Position numbers and translations under genes: made by a program | Notes under the pieces: generated by a model | Databases searched by the model: none | What the model was told of the DNA's origin: nothing | Seen by the model: only the letters and a program-made list of their open reading frames with translations | DNA from: Ketobacter sp. | GTDB taxonomy: Bacteria; Pseudomonadota; Gammaproteobacteria; Pseudomonadales; Ketobacteraceae | Direction: 5' to 3' | Assembly (NCBI RefSeq): GCF_003671495.1 | Contig: NZ_RCHN01000046.1 | Location: 124,001 to 188,000, forward strand | Length of the DNA stretch: 64,000 nucleotides | Shown here: positions 17,450-27,018 of the stretch, one piece after another | Position numbering within the stretch: position 1 is the stretch's first letter | How the letters are laid out: every line of letters starts with the position of its first letter

Positions 17450-19312
17450 TTGGCTAAAATCAATCGTCTCTCAACCCGGCTCTCCAACCAGATCGCCGCC
17501 GGCGAAGTGGTGGAACGCCCCGCCTCGGTGGTGAAGGAACTGCTGGAAAACAGCCTGGATGCCGGCTCCCGGCGCCTGGACGTGGAGGTGGAGCAAGGCG
17601 GTGTCAAGCTGATCCGGGTGCGGGATAACGGCAGCGGCGTGGAGAAAGAGGACCTGCCGCTCACCATCGCCCGCCATGCCACCAGCAAAATCCACGACCT
17701 GGATGACCTGGAAGGGGTGGCCACCCTGGGGTTTCGGGGAGAGGCTCTGGCCAGTATCAGTTCCGTCTCCCGCTTGAGTCTGACTTCCAGCCCCGATGAC
17801 AGTGGGGCCGGCTGGTCGGTGCAGGCGGAAGGCCGCGATATGGAGGCGGTGATTCTGCCGGCGGCCCATCCACAGGGCACCACGGTGGAAGTGCGGGACC
17901 TGTTTTTCAACACGCCGGCCCGCCGTAAGTTTCTGCGTACCGAAAAAACCGAATTCAGTCATCTGGAAGAAGTTCTCAAGCGACTCGCCCTCAGTCACTT
18001 TGAGGTGGGTTTCAGTTTGCGGCACAACCAGCGTTCTGTGCATGCCCTCAAGCCGGCCACCACCGAAGCGGAGCAGGATCGCCGGGTGGCCAGTCTGTGC
18101 GGCCCCAGTTTTATCGAGAATGCGGTGCGGGTGGACACGGAGCTGGGCGCCATGCGCTTGTGGGGATGGCTGGGCCTGCCCACGTTTTCCCGCAGCCAGG
18201 CCGACCTGCAGTATTTCTTCGTCAATGGCCGCAGCGTGCGGGACAAAGTGGTCAATCACGCGGTGCGTCAGGCCTACCAGGATGTGATGTACCACGGTCG
18301 CCATGCCGCGTTTGTGCTGTATCTGGAGCTGGACCCCAAAGGGGTGGACGTGAACGTACACCCCACCAAGCACGAAGTCCGCTTTCGCGAGAGTCGCCAG
18401 GTGCATGACTTCTTATTCCGTACCCTGCACCGGGCCATCGCAGAGCTGACTCCGGGGGACCGGCCGCAGCCAACAGACGCCAGTGGTTACCATTCCATTA
18501 CCCGGCCGGGTTTGGCAGCGGCGCCGTCGGCACCACTGACCGGAGTTCAGGCAGGGGAATTCCGCGAACAGGGCCGCCTGCATCTGCACAACGCCGACCT
18601 CCGTGGCTCCGGGGTGTCGCCGCGCCCGTCCATGGTGGCGGAAACCATGCAGGCGTATGCCGGTTTCCACCCATCTGCAAGCCCACCAGCGAATCCAGCG
18701 ACGCTGCCGGAGGAGAATCCGGAGCAGGCGCCACCCTTGGGGTATGCCGTGGCCCAACTGCACGGGATCTACATTCTGGCGCAGAATCAGCAAGGGCTGG
18801 TGGTGGTGGACATGCATGCGGCCCACGAACGCATCACCTACGAACGCTTGAAGACCAGCTGGCAGGAGGAGAAAGTCCGTTCCCAACCCTTGCTGGTGCC
18901 GCTCAGTATGGCGGTCAGCAGCCGGGAGGCGGATTTCGCCGAGGAACACAAAACCGCCCTGGAAAAACTGGGCTTTGTGATTCAGCGCATGGGGCCGGAG
19001 ACGCTGTTGGTGCGGGAAATTCCGATTCTGCTGCGGCATGCTGATGTGGAAACCCTGGTGCGTGACCTGCTCTCCGATATCATCACCCATGGCAGCTCCG
19101 ACCGGATTGAGCACTCCATCAACGAGTTGCTGGCCACCATGGCCTGTCATGGCTCGGTCCGCGCCAACCGCAAACTGACCCTGCCTGAAATGAACGCCCT
19201 GTTGCGGGATATGGAGATCACTGAACGCAGCGGGCAGTGCAATCACGGTCGCCCCACCTGGACCCAGATGTCCCTGGCGGATCTGGACAAACTGTTCCTG
19301 CGGGGGCGTTGA
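17450..19312 (+). CDS. mutL: DNA mismatch repair protein MutL
   Basis: This 620-residue protein links MutS recognition to downstream repair. The N-terminal GHKL ATPase shows NQIAAGEVVERPASVVKEL, DNGSG and TLGFRGEAL; a Pro/Ser-rich linker (about residues 345-430) leads to the dimerisation domain. That domain contains DMHAAHERITYE, which fits the D-(M/Q)-H-A-x2-E-x4-E endonuclease motif absent from E. coli MutL but present in Pseudomonas. The start is TTG 17450 after AGAGGTAAGG; no better start lies near. Confidence 0.96.
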   Translation: MAKINRLSTRLSNQIAAGEVVERPASVVKELLENSLDAGSRRLDVEVEQGGVKLIRVRDNGSGVEKEDLPLTIARHATSKIHDLDDLEGVATLGFRGEALASISSVSRLSLTSSPDDSGAGWSVQAEGRDMEAVILPAAHPQGTTVEVRDLFFNTPARRKFLRTEKTEFSHLEEVLKRLALSHFEVGFSLRHNQRSVHALKPATTEAEQDRRVASLCGPSFIENAVRVDTELGAMRLWGWLGLPTFSRSQADLQYFFVNGRSVRDKVVNHAVRQAYQDVMYHGRHAAFVLYLELDPKGVDVNVHPTKHEVRFRESRQVHDFLFRTLHRAIAELTPGDRPQPTDASGYHSITRPGLAAAPSAPLTGVQAGEFREQGRLHLHNADLRGSGVSPRPSMVAETMQAYAGFHPSASPPANPATLPEENPEQAPPLGYAVAQLHGIYILAQNQQGLVVVDMHAAHERITYERLKTSWQEEKVRSQPLLVPLSMAVSSREADFAEEHKTALEKLGFVIQRMGPETLLVREIPILLRHADVETLVRDLLSDIITHGSSDRIEHSINELLATMACHGSVRANRKLTLPEMNALLRDMEITERSGQCNHGRPTWTQMSLADLDKLFLRGR

Positions 19313-19314
19313 CC

Positions 19315-20301
19315 GTGTCCGCGCAACAGCCAGAGGAAAAACCCTGGTGCATCTTCCTGATGGGGCCAACTGCATCCGGCAAAACTGCCTTGGCGGTGGA
19401 GCTGGTGCAGCGTTACCCCATGGACATCATCAGTGTCGACTCCGCGTTGATCTACAAGGGCATGGACATCGGCTCCGCCAAGCCAGACCCTGAAACGTTG
19501 CGGCGGGCACCCCATCGCCTGATCGACTTTCTGGACCCGGCAGAGAGCTACTCCGCGGCAGACTTTCGTACCGATGCCCTGCGGGAGATGGCAGAGATCA
19601 GTGCCCGGGGTCGAATCCCGCTGCTGGTGGGCGGCACCATGCTGTATTTCAAGGTGTTGCTGGAAGGCATCGCGGAATTGCCCCCGGCGGATACGGCCGT
19701 GCGGCAACAGCTGCTGGCACAAGCGGCGCAACAGGGCTGGCCCGCCCTGCATGCTGAGTTGGCCCGGGTGGACCCGGCGGCGGCAGCGCGTCTGAATCCC
19801 AATGACGCCCAGCGCCTGCAGCGCGCCCTGGAAGTGTTTCGCAGCACCGGGGTTCCCCTCAGCGAGTGGCACCGACGGCAACAAGCCGGGGGGGGTGGCG
19901 GTTGGGGTGGCATGGCGGCGGCGTTTCCTTACAGGCCGATTAATCTGGCGGTGTGTCCGGCGGACAGGAAAGTGCTGCACCAGCGCATTGCTGAACGCTT
20001 TCATCAGATGTTAAACGAAGGCTTCTATGATGAGGTGAAGTCGCTCTATGAACGGGGCGACCTGAGCCCCGATATGCCGTCCATGCGGGCGGTAGGGTAT
20101 CGTCAGGCCTGGGATTGTCTGGACGGCAAATTGAGCTACGCTGAAATGGTGGAGCGCGGGATCATCGCCACCCGGCAGCTCGCAAAGCGCCAGATAACAT
20201 GGCTGCGCAGCTGGAAGGATCTGCATTGGTTGGATAGTCTTGATCCAAATTTATTGGAAAAGGTCTTGAAAATTTTGCCTGCGGACGACATGCTATCTTA
20301 G
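19315..20301 (+). CDS. miaA: tRNA dimethylallyltransferase MiaA
   Basis: This 328-residue enzyme adds dimethylallyl to A37 of tRNAs reading UNN codons. FLMGPTASGKTALAVEL is the P-loop; SVDSALIYKGMDIGSAKP and PHRLIDFLDP follow; GGTMLYFKVLLEGIAELP is typical. I start at GTG 19315, two bases after the mutL stop. A stretch of five glycines and a tryptophan near residue 195 is a loop variation. Confidence 0.95.
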   Translation: MSAQQPEEKPWCIFLMGPTASGKTALAVELVQRYPMDIISVDSALIYKGMDIGSAKPDPETLRRAPHRLIDFLDPAESYSAADFRTDALREMAEISARGRIPLLVGGTMLYFKVLLEGIAELPPADTAVRQQLLAQAAQQGWPALHAELARVDPAAAARLNPNDAQRLQRALEVFRSTGVPLSEWHRRQQAGGGGGWGGMAAAFPYRPINLAVCPADRKVLHQRIAERFHQMLNEGFYDEVKSLYERGDLSPDMPSMRAVGYRQAWDCLDGKLSYAEMVERGIIATRQLAKRQITWLRSWKDLHWLDSLDPNLLEKVLKILPADDMLS

Positions 20302-20382
20302 CCGACGATCTCTCGTTAAGACGAAATCGTGTTTTATTTTTGATCTTTTAGCCCGAGTTTGGGCCCATACAAGGAGACATTT

Positions 20383-20646
20383 ATGTCTAAAGGGCACTCT
20401 TTACAAGACCCTTTTCTGAACGCACTGCGCAAGGAACGAATCCCAGTATCTATCTTTTTGGTCAACGGCATTAAGCTGCAGGGCCAGATTGAATCTTTCG
20501 ACCAATACGTGGTTTTGTTGCGAAATACCGTCAACCAGATGGTATACAAGCATGCCATTTCCACAGTTGTTCCTGCCCGTAACCCACGCGCCCATGGCGG
20601 TGGAGAGCGAGCTGGCAATGAGAACGCCGGAAACGCAGATCACTGA
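20383..20646 (+). CDS. hfq: RNA chaperone Hfq
   Basis: This 87-residue Sm-fold protein helps small RNAs pair with mRNAs. The Sm1 motif spans NALRKERIPVSIFLVNGIKL and the Sm2 motif contains VVLLRNTVNQMVYKHAISTVVP. The C-terminal tail is short and rich in Gly, Asn and Glu, as in pseudomonads. A strong AAGGAGA lies seven bases upstream of the ATG. Confidence 0.97.
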   Translation: MSKGHSLQDPFLNALRKERIPVSIFLVNGIKLQGQIESFDQYVVLLRNTVNQMVYKHAISTVVPARNPRAHGGGERAGNENAGNADH

Positions 20647-20739
20647 CATTAGACCGTCAGCCTGTACATCCAGTGGCCCGGTGGTGGCACCGTGGACAGG
20701 GGTGATTGTGCCTGCTGAAAGCGATAAAGTTCATCATTG

Positions 20740-22053
20740 ATGGAATCACTCTTTGACCGTCCCCAAAGTGGTGAACGGGCGATACTTGTGCACATTGAAT
20801 TTCCCCAGGAAGTCGATTGTGAGGACCTGCAGGAATTCGAAATGTTGGTGGATTCCGCCGGCGCCCGGCGTTTGGGGGTGCTGCGCGGTTCCCGCCCGGC
20901 CCCCAATTCCCGTTTGTTCATCGGCAAAGGCAAGGTAGAAGAGCTGGCAGGACTGGTCTCGGAGTTCGAGGCGGACCTGGTCATTTTCAATCACAGCCTG
21001 AGCCCCTCCCAGGAGCGCAACCTGGAACGGGAACTGAAATGCCGTGTTCTGGATCGCACCGGACTGATTCTGGATATTTTCGCCCAACGGGCCCGCACCC
21101 ACGAAGGTAAACTGCAGGTGGAGCTGGCCCAGCTGGAGCATCTTTCAACCCGCCTGATCCGTGGCTGGACCCACCTTGAACGCCAGAAGGGCGGGATTGG
21201 TTTGCGGGGCCCCGGCGAAACCCAGCTGGAAACCGACCGCCGACTATTGCGGGCGCGGGTCAAGTACATTCAACAACGCCTGCAGAAGGTCCGCCGCCAG
21301 CGGGACCAGGGGCGGCGCGCCCGTAAGCGGGCTGAAGTGCCCACCGTGTCCCTGGTGGGCTATACCAACGCGGGTAAATCCACTCTGTTCAATCATCTGA
21401 CGGCCTCTGAGGTGTACGCAGCCGACCAGCTGTTTGCCACCCTGGACCCCACTCTGCGTCGTATCGAGGTGCCGGACCTGGGGCCGGTGATTCTGGCGGA
21501 TACGGTCGGCTTTATCCGACACCTGCCCCATAAGCTGGTGGAGGCGTTCCGTGCCACCCTGGAGGAGAGCCGGGAATCGGATTTCCTGCTGCATGTGGTG
21601 GACGCCTGTTCCCCCGAGCGGGAAGACAATATCTTCCAGGTGAATGAAGTGCTGCATGAGATCGGCGCGGATCAAGTTCCGTTTCTCATGGTCTATAACA
21701 AAATCGACCTGATGGGGGAGGTGGCCCCGCGGGTGGATCGAAATGACGAGGGCGTACCGGTAGCGGTGTGGTTGTCCGCCCGGACCGGCGCCGGTCTGGA
21801 GTTGTTGCAGCAGGTATTGAATGAGCGCCTGGGCAGGCGCATGGTGGCTGGTGTGCTGCGGTTGGCGCCGCGGCTGTCCGCGGTGCGAGCCCACTGCTAC
21901 GGTTTGAAGGCCGTGCAGGGTGAAAGCGCCGATGAGCAGGGCAATATCCTGCTGGAAATCCGGATGCCGGAGAAGGCCTGGGAGCAAATGATCAAGCGCT
22001 TTGACTTGGATCGTGGCACCCTGGCTGAAAACGGGACAGGGTTGCTAAATTGA
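20740..22053 (+). CDS. hflX: Ribosome rescue GTPase HflX
   Basis: This 437-residue GTPase binds stalled 50S and 70S ribosomes. The N-terminal HflX domain (to about residue 190) includes FIGKGKVEEL and GPGETQLETDRR; the G domain has SLVGYTNAGKSTLFN, DTVGFIRHLP and YNKIDL. I use ATG 20740; a TTG immediately before it is also in frame. It follows hfq in the conserved miaA-hfq-hflX-hflK-hflC order. Confidence 0.95.
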   Translation: MESLFDRPQSGERAILVHIEFPQEVDCEDLQEFEMLVDSAGARRLGVLRGSRPAPNSRLFIGKGKVEELAGLVSEFEADLVIFNHSLSPSQERNLERELKCRVLDRTGLILDIFAQRARTHEGKLQVELAQLEHLSTRLIRGWTHLERQKGGIGLRGPGETQLETDRRLLRARVKYIQQRLQKVRRQRDQGRRARKRAEVPTVSLVGYTNAGKSTLFNHLTASEVYAADQLFATLDPTLRRIEVPDLGPVILADTVGFIRHLPHKLVEAFRATLEESRESDFLLHVVDACSPEREDNIFQVNEVLHEIGADQVPFLMVYNKIDLMGEVAPRVDRNDEGVPVAVWLSARTGAGLELLQQVLNERLGRRMVAGVLRLAPRLSAVRAHCYGLKAVQGESADEQGNILLEIRMPEKAWEQMIKRFDLDRGTLAENGTGLLN

Positions 22054-22134
22054 GACCATTCGGAATAATAAGCCTGTTATAACGTTTTGAGATGCAATAA
22101 CATTTCCCGAGCACTGAATAAGGCGGAGCAATAT

Positions 22135-23280
22135 ATGGCTTGGAACGAGCCCGGCGGCGGGCGAAATCAGGATCCATGGCGGGGCCGAGACGGTCGCGGC
22201 CAGCAGGATCTGGACGATGTGATCAAAAAGCTGCAGGACCGGTTTGGCGGTATGCTGGGCGGTGGCAAGGGCAATGACGGAGGCGGTTTCGGGCTGCTGT
22301 CGTTGATCCTTGGCGTGATTCTCGTGGTGTGGTTCGTAGCCGGACTGTATCGGGTGGAGCAGGCGGAAGAGGCACTGGTATTGCGCTTCGGCAAGTATCA
22401 CGAAACTGTAAACGCCGGTTTGCACTGGAACCCCTGGGGCATCGACACCATCATGAAAGTGGACGTCAACCAGCGTGAAACCATGCCGGTGCGGGCCACC
22501 ATGCTCACCGAAGACCAGAACATTGTCGACATCGACCTGCAGGTTCAGTACGTGGTCACCGATTCCCGGCACTATTTCCTGGAATCCAGCGCTCCCATCG
22601 ACACCCTGCGCAACTCAGTGGAATCCGCCCTGCGTCATGTGGTGGGTGGCAGTGAGATGGACCGGGTGCTCACCGACGGCCGTGAAGCCATCGCCGTGGA
22701 GGTGCATCAGCGCCTGCAGGAATACCTGGATGCCTATAAAACCGGACTCACGGTGGACAAGCTCAACATTGAGGATGCCCATCCTCCGAAAGACGTAAAG
22801 GCAGCCTTCGATGACGTTATCAAGGCCCGGGAAGACGAAGAGCGGGTCAAGAACGAGGCGGAAGCCTACGCCAACCAGATCGTGCCGGAAGCCCGCGGTG
22901 AAGCCCAGCGTATGATTGAAGAGGCCAACGCCTACAAGGCTGAGGTGGTGGAGCGGGCCAAAGGTCAAGCCAACCGCTTTGATCGCCTGTACGCGGAGTA
23001 TCGCCTGGCGCCGGAAGTTACCCGTCGCCGTATGTACATCGAAACCATGGAGAGCGTGTTGGGCAGAACCTCCAAGGTGATGGTGGACGTGGAAGGCGGA
23101 AACAATCTGATGTATCTGCCTTTGGATAAACTGATGCAACAGCGCAAGGTGATGGACCCGGTTGTGGTGGAGGCGAACACTTCCCAGCAAAGCAAAACCA
23201 CCACCCAGAAAACCTCGGATGCTGTACGGGGGCTGGAACGCATTCGCCAGGCCCGTGAAAGCCGATGGGAGAGCCGCTGA
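22135..23280 (+). CDS. hflK: Membrane protease modulator HflK
   Basis: This 381-residue SPFH-domain protein forms with HflC the large complex around FtsH. A Gly-rich N-terminal region precedes one membrane segment (about residues 55-78), an SPFH/band-7 domain and a long helical part with Glu/Ala/Arg repeats. I start at ATG 22135, 12 bases after AAGGCGG. The TGA stop overlaps the hflC ATG by one base. Confidence 0.95.
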   Translation: MAWNEPGGGRNQDPWRGRDGRGQQDLDDVIKKLQDRFGGMLGGGKGNDGGGFGLLSLILGVILVVWFVAGLYRVEQAEEALVLRFGKYHETVNAGLHWNPWGIDTIMKVDVNQRETMPVRATMLTEDQNIVDIDLQVQYVVTDSRHYFLESSAPIDTLRNSVESALRHVVGGSEMDRVLTDGREAIAVEVHQRLQEYLDAYKTGLTVDKLNIEDAHPPKDVKAAFDDVIKAREDEERVKNEAEAYANQIVPEARGEAQRMIEEANAYKAEVVERAKGQANRFDRLYAEYRLAPEVTRRRMYIETMESVLGRTSKVMVDVEGGNNLMYLPLDKLMQQRKVMDPVVVEANTSQQSKTTTQKTSDAVRGLERIRQARESRWESR

Positions 23281-24146
23281 TGAATAACAAGAGTATGTCG
23301 GTTTTATTGTTGCTGGCGGTGCTGGCCCTGGCGGTGAGCAGTGCCATGTTCACCGTCAAGGAAAGCGAGCGCGGTGTGCTGCTGAAATTCGGTGAGGTGG
23401 TGAAGGAAGACCTGCAGCCGGGTCTGCAGTTCAAGATCCCCCTGGTACACGAACCGCGCCTGTTTGATGGTCGGGTACGGGTGCTGGAAATGCGCCAGGA
23501 AGAGTACCTGACCCAGGAGAAAAAGCGCCTGATCGTGGATTCGTTCGTGATGTGGCGTATCCAGAACGTCAAGCAGTTTTATATCGCCACCGGTGGCGGT
23601 CAGGAATCACGGGTGCGGCTGTTGCTGGGCCCCCGGGTGAACGAAGGTCTGCGTAACCAGTTTGGTGAGCGTACGGTCTATGAAGTGGTGGCCGGTGAAC
23701 GGGAAGAGCTGGTGGTGGACCTGACGGACGCCATCGACAGCAAAGCCCAGGAGGCCCTCGGTATCGACGTGGTGGAAATCCGCGTCAAGCGCATCGAACT
23801 GCCTTCCAGTGCCAGCGCCTCGGTCTATGACCGGATGCGGGCCGAACGGGAGCGGGAAGCCCGCAGCCACCGGGCCCGTGGTAACGAGCTGGCAGAAGGT
23901 ATTCGGGCCGCGGCCGACCGTGAGCGCACCGAGATTCTGGCCAGCGCTTATCGTCAGGCAGAAGAGCTGCGCGGTGAGGGGGATGCCCTGGCGGCTTCCA
24001 TCTACGCCACGGCCTACAAGAAAGATCCTGATTTCTTTGCCTTTTACCGCAGTATGGATGCCTATCGGGACGTCTTCAGCAGCAAAGACGATCTGATTCT
24101 GGTGAAGCCGGACAGCGAGTTCTTCCAGTATCTGAAACAGCAATAG
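23280..24146 (+). CDS. hflC: Membrane protease modulator HflC
   Basis: This 288-residue partner of HflK has an N-terminal membrane segment (about residues 6-24) and an SPFH domain with FKIPLVHEPRLFDGRV, then the helical region EREREARSHRARG and GEGDALAASIYATAYKKDPDFF, which is the HflC hallmark. The ATG at 23280 lies within the hflK stop codon; an upstream in-frame start is inside hflK. Confidence 0.95.
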   Translation: MNNKSMSVLLLLAVLALAVSSAMFTVKESERGVLLKFGEVVKEDLQPGLQFKIPLVHEPRLFDGRVRVLEMRQEEYLTQEKKRLIVDSFVMWRIQNVKQFYIATGGGQESRVRLLLGPRVNEGLRNQFGERTVYEVVAGEREELVVDLTDAIDSKAQEALGIDVVEIRVKRIELPSSASASVYDRMRAEREREARSHRARGNELAEGIRAAADRERTEILASAYRQAEELRGEGDALAASIYATAYKKDPDFFAFYRSMDAYRDVFSSKDDLILVKPDSEFFQYLKQQ

Positions 24147-24200
24147 GCAAAAAGGGGCCGAAAGGTTTAACTCGGCCCTCCTATGCGTGTTATCATAAGG

Positions 24201-24228
24201 AAACCGGGGCCAACCCCCGGTTTTTTTG
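24201..24228 (+). terminator. Rho-independent terminator after hflC
   Basis: AAACCGGGG and CCCCGGTTT form a GC-rich stem with a short loop, followed by a run of T from 24221. A weaker hairpin (GGGCCGA/TCGGCCC, 24155-24178) precedes it. This separates the hfq-hfl block from hisZ-purA. Confidence 0.85.
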
Positions 24229-24327
24229 TGGGCTAAATCCGGCAGACGGATACAGTAGCCCGCCCGATACATCCGCGCCGTAAGATTTCCGCGCTATCAC
24301 TATCCAGAGGAATACGACGAACCCACT

Positions 24328-25512
24328 ATGGCCACAGCAGATCGATGGTTGCTCCCGGACGGGATTGATGAAATCCTGCCTCCTCAGGCGGCGAAACTGG
24401 AACAGTTGCGTCGGGATCTGTTGGATCTGTATAAAAGTTGGGGCTATGAGCAGGTGTTCCCGCCTCTGGTGGAATACATCGAATCCCTGTTGACCGGGGC
24501 CGGCAATGATCTGGCCCTGCAGACTTTCAAACTGACCGATCAGCTCACCGGCCGCCTGATGGGTGTGCGGGCCGATATGACCACACAGGTGGCCCGCATC
24601 GATGCCCATACCCTGCAACGGGAAGGGGTGACCCGCCTGTGTTACGCTGGTCATGTGCTCCATGCCAAACCGGAAAGCCTCACTGCCAGCCGTAGCCTGA
24701 TCCAGATCGGGGCCGAGATATACGGCCATGGCGGGATCGCCAGTGATATTGAAGTGATCGGCCTCATGTTGGAGACCCTGCGTCGGGGTGGCTGCACCGA
24801 GGTGCACCTGGATCTGGGGCACGTGGCCATCTATCGCGCCCTGGCGGCGGAAGCCGGTCTCAGTGGTGACGCTGAGTGGCAATTGTTCGAAATTTACCAG
24901 CGTAAGGCGGTTCCCGAGCTGGAAGCCTTCCTGCAGCAGCGGGTGGCGGATGCCGATCTGCGCAGCATGTTGCGCGCCCTGGCCTCTCTGGCGGGGGATC
25001 GTGCTACCCTGGCTGCCGCCAAAACCAGCTTGGCCAAGGGGCCAGCTGCAGTACAGGCCGCCCTGGAGGATCTGGAGCAGATTGCCGATCAACTGGAAGC
25101 CAGCCATCCCCATGTCACCCTCTATTTCGACCTGGGGGAGTTGCGGGGGTATCATTATCATACTGGACCCGTCTTCAGCGCCTATGTGCCCGGACTGGGT
25201 CAGGCCATTGCCAATGGGGGGCGTTACGATCACATTGGTGAGGTGTTCGGCCGGGCTCGTGCGGCCACGGGTTTCAGTACGGACCTGGCGGCGTTGGTGC
25301 GGCGGGTGGCACCGGTGGCAGCCGCGTCCCGTATTTTTGCGCCTTATCCCCCGACAGCGGACCTGCTGGATGCCATCCAGCAACGGCGGGCGGCGGGTGA
25401 AATTGTGATTCAGGCGCTGGATGCAGCGCAAACACCGCAGTCCCTGGGGTGTCATCAGCAACTGACCCGTGGGCAATCCGGCTGGGTCACAGAAGTCGTT
25501 TCCGATTCTTAA
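24328..25512 (+). CDS. hisZ: ATP phosphoribosyltransferase regulatory subunit HisZ
   Basis: This 394-residue protein is a HisRS paralogue that, with short-form HisG, performs and regulates the first step of histidine synthesis. It shows LPDGIDEILPPQAAKLEQLR at the start, TFKLTDQLTGRLMGVRADMTTQVARID (motif 2-like region) and a late GGRYDHIGEVFGRARAATGFS. It is 24 bases before purA, the arrangement usual in pseudomonads. Confidence 0.94.
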   Translation: MATADRWLLPDGIDEILPPQAAKLEQLRRDLLDLYKSWGYEQVFPPLVEYIESLLTGAGNDLALQTFKLTDQLTGRLMGVRADMTTQVARIDAHTLQREGVTRLCYAGHVLHAKPESLTASRSLIQIGAEIYGHGGIASDIEVIGLMLETLRRGGCTEVHLDLGHVAIYRALAAEAGLSGDAEWQLFEIYQRKAVPELEAFLQQRVADADLRSMLRALASLAGDRATLAAAKTSLAKGPAAVQAALEDLEQIADQLEASHPHVTLYFDLGELRGYHYHTGPVFSAYVPGLGQAIANGGRYDHIGEVFGRARAATGFSTDLAALVRRVAPVAAASRIFAPYPPTADLLDAIQQRRAAGEIVIQALDAAQTPQSLGCHQQLTRGQSGWVTEVVSDS

Positions 25513-25536
25513 TCTGTTCGTGTAGAGACAATAGCA

Positions 25537-26838
25537 ATGGGCAAAAGTGTCGTTATTCTGGGCACCCAGTGGGGTGACGAAGGCAAAGGTAAAATCGTTG
25601 ATCTGTTAACGGACCGCGTGGCCTGTGTGGTGCGTTTTCAGGGCGGTCACAATGCCGGTCATACGCTGGTGATTGACGGCGTGAAAACGGCGTTGCACCT
25701 GATTCCCTCGGGCATTCTGCGGGACAATGTGAAATGCCTGATTGGTAATGGCGTGGTGTTGGCACCGGACGCCTTGCTGAAAGAGATGAGCATGCTGGAA
25801 GAACGCGGTGTGCCGGTGCGTGACCGGCTGCGGCTGAGCCCAGCCTGCCCGCTGATCCTGCCGTATCACGTGGCTCTGGACAAGGCCCGGGAAGTGGCCC
25901 GTGGCAAAGCCGCCATCGGTACCACTGGCCGTGGTATCGGCCCGGCCTACGAAGACAAGGTGGCCCGACGGGGCCTGCGTCTCGGGGATGTGTTCCATCG
26001 GGAGCGTTTTGCCTCCAAGCTGGGTGAAGTGCTGGATTACCATAACTTCACCCTGAAGCACTATTACAAGTCCGAAACACTGGACTTCCAGAAACTGCTG
26101 GATGAAACCCTGGAGATGGGTGAGCAGTTGAAGCCCATGGTGGCGGACGTCACCGAGATTCTGCACCAGCACCGGTTGGCCGGGGACAACATTCTGTTCG
26201 AAGGCGCCCAGGGCACGCTGCTGGACATCGACCACGGCACCTATCCGTTCGTGACCTCCTCCAATACCAGCGCCGGCGGCACCGCCACCGGTTCCGGGTT
26301 TGGCCCCCTGTACCTGGATTACGTGATGGGGATCACCAAGGCCTACACTACCCGCGTGGGTTCCGGCCCGTTCCCCACGGAATTGTTTGACGAGGTGGGT
26401 GACCACCTGCGTGAAAAGGGGCATGAATTTGGCACTACTACCGGCCGTACCCGCCGCTGTGGCTGGTTCGATGCGGTGGCCCTGCGCCGAGCCATGCAGA
26501 TCAACTCGGTCACCGGTTTGTGCCTGACAAAGCTCGATGTGCTGGATGGCCTGGACACCATTCGCATTTGTGTGGGCTACCAGGATGCTGCTGGCAACAA
26601 GATTGACGCCTTCCCGGTGGATGCTGCGGATTACGATGGTATTCAGCCCATCTATGAGGAAATGCCCGGTTGGAAGGAATCCACATTCGGCGCCAAGAGT
26701 GTGGAAGAATTGCCGGCGGCGGCAGTGGCTTATGTGAAAAAACTCGAAGAAGCGGTGGGCGCTCCCATTGACATCATTTCCACCGGCCCGGATCGTAATG
26801 AAACCATGATTCTGCGGAATCCCTTCAACGGCCAGTAA
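25537..26838 (+). CDS. purA: Adenylosuccinate synthetase
   Basis: This 433-residue enzyme makes adenylosuccinate from IMP, aspartate and GTP. ILGTQWGDEGKGKIVDLLT is the GTP-binding start with the catalytic aspartate, and QGGHNAGHTL, GTTGRGIGPAYEDK and GTTTGRTRRCGWFDAV are family signatures. Length is standard. In P. aeruginosa the next features are tRNA-Leu and rnr; here they lie about 29 kb further on. Confidence 0.97.
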   Translation: MGKSVVILGTQWGDEGKGKIVDLLTDRVACVVRFQGGHNAGHTLVIDGVKTALHLIPSGILRDNVKCLIGNGVVLAPDALLKEMSMLEERGVPVRDRLRLSPACPLILPYHVALDKAREVARGKAAIGTTGRGIGPAYEDKVARRGLRLGDVFHRERFASKLGEVLDYHNFTLKHYYKSETLDFQKLLDETLEMGEQLKPMVADVTEILHQHRLAGDNILFEGAQGTLLDIDHGTYPFVTSSNTSAGGTATGSGFGPLYLDYVMGITKAYTTRVGSGPFPTELFDEVGDHLREKGHEFGTTTGRTRRCGWFDAVALRRAMQINSVTGLCLTKLDVLDGLDTIRICVGYQDAAGNKIDAFPVDAADYDGIQPIYEEMPGWKESTFGAKSVEELPAAAVAYVKKLEEAVGAPIDIISTGPDRNETMILRNPFNGQ

Positions 26839-26842
26839 GCAT

Positions 26843-26870
26843 AAAGCCCCGCACCGCGGGGCTTTTTTTT
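26843..26870 (+). terminator. Rho-independent terminator after purA
   Basis: AAAGCCCCGC and GCGGGGCTTT form a perfect ten-base stem with a three-base loop, followed directly by eight T. It ends the hisZ-purA unit and marks the left border of the accessory stretch. Confidence 0.92.
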
Positions 26871-27018
26871 GACGTAACAGGGCTCTATGGGTGAAAACCG
26901 CTGTACCAGGCGGGGGATCGTACCCCGCTGCGTTGGGACAATAATCATGATATGTATCAATGTGCCGGGGGCGCGGCAGGCATAGTATGGCTCTTGTATT
27001 TGCAGTAGGAGAGCATTC

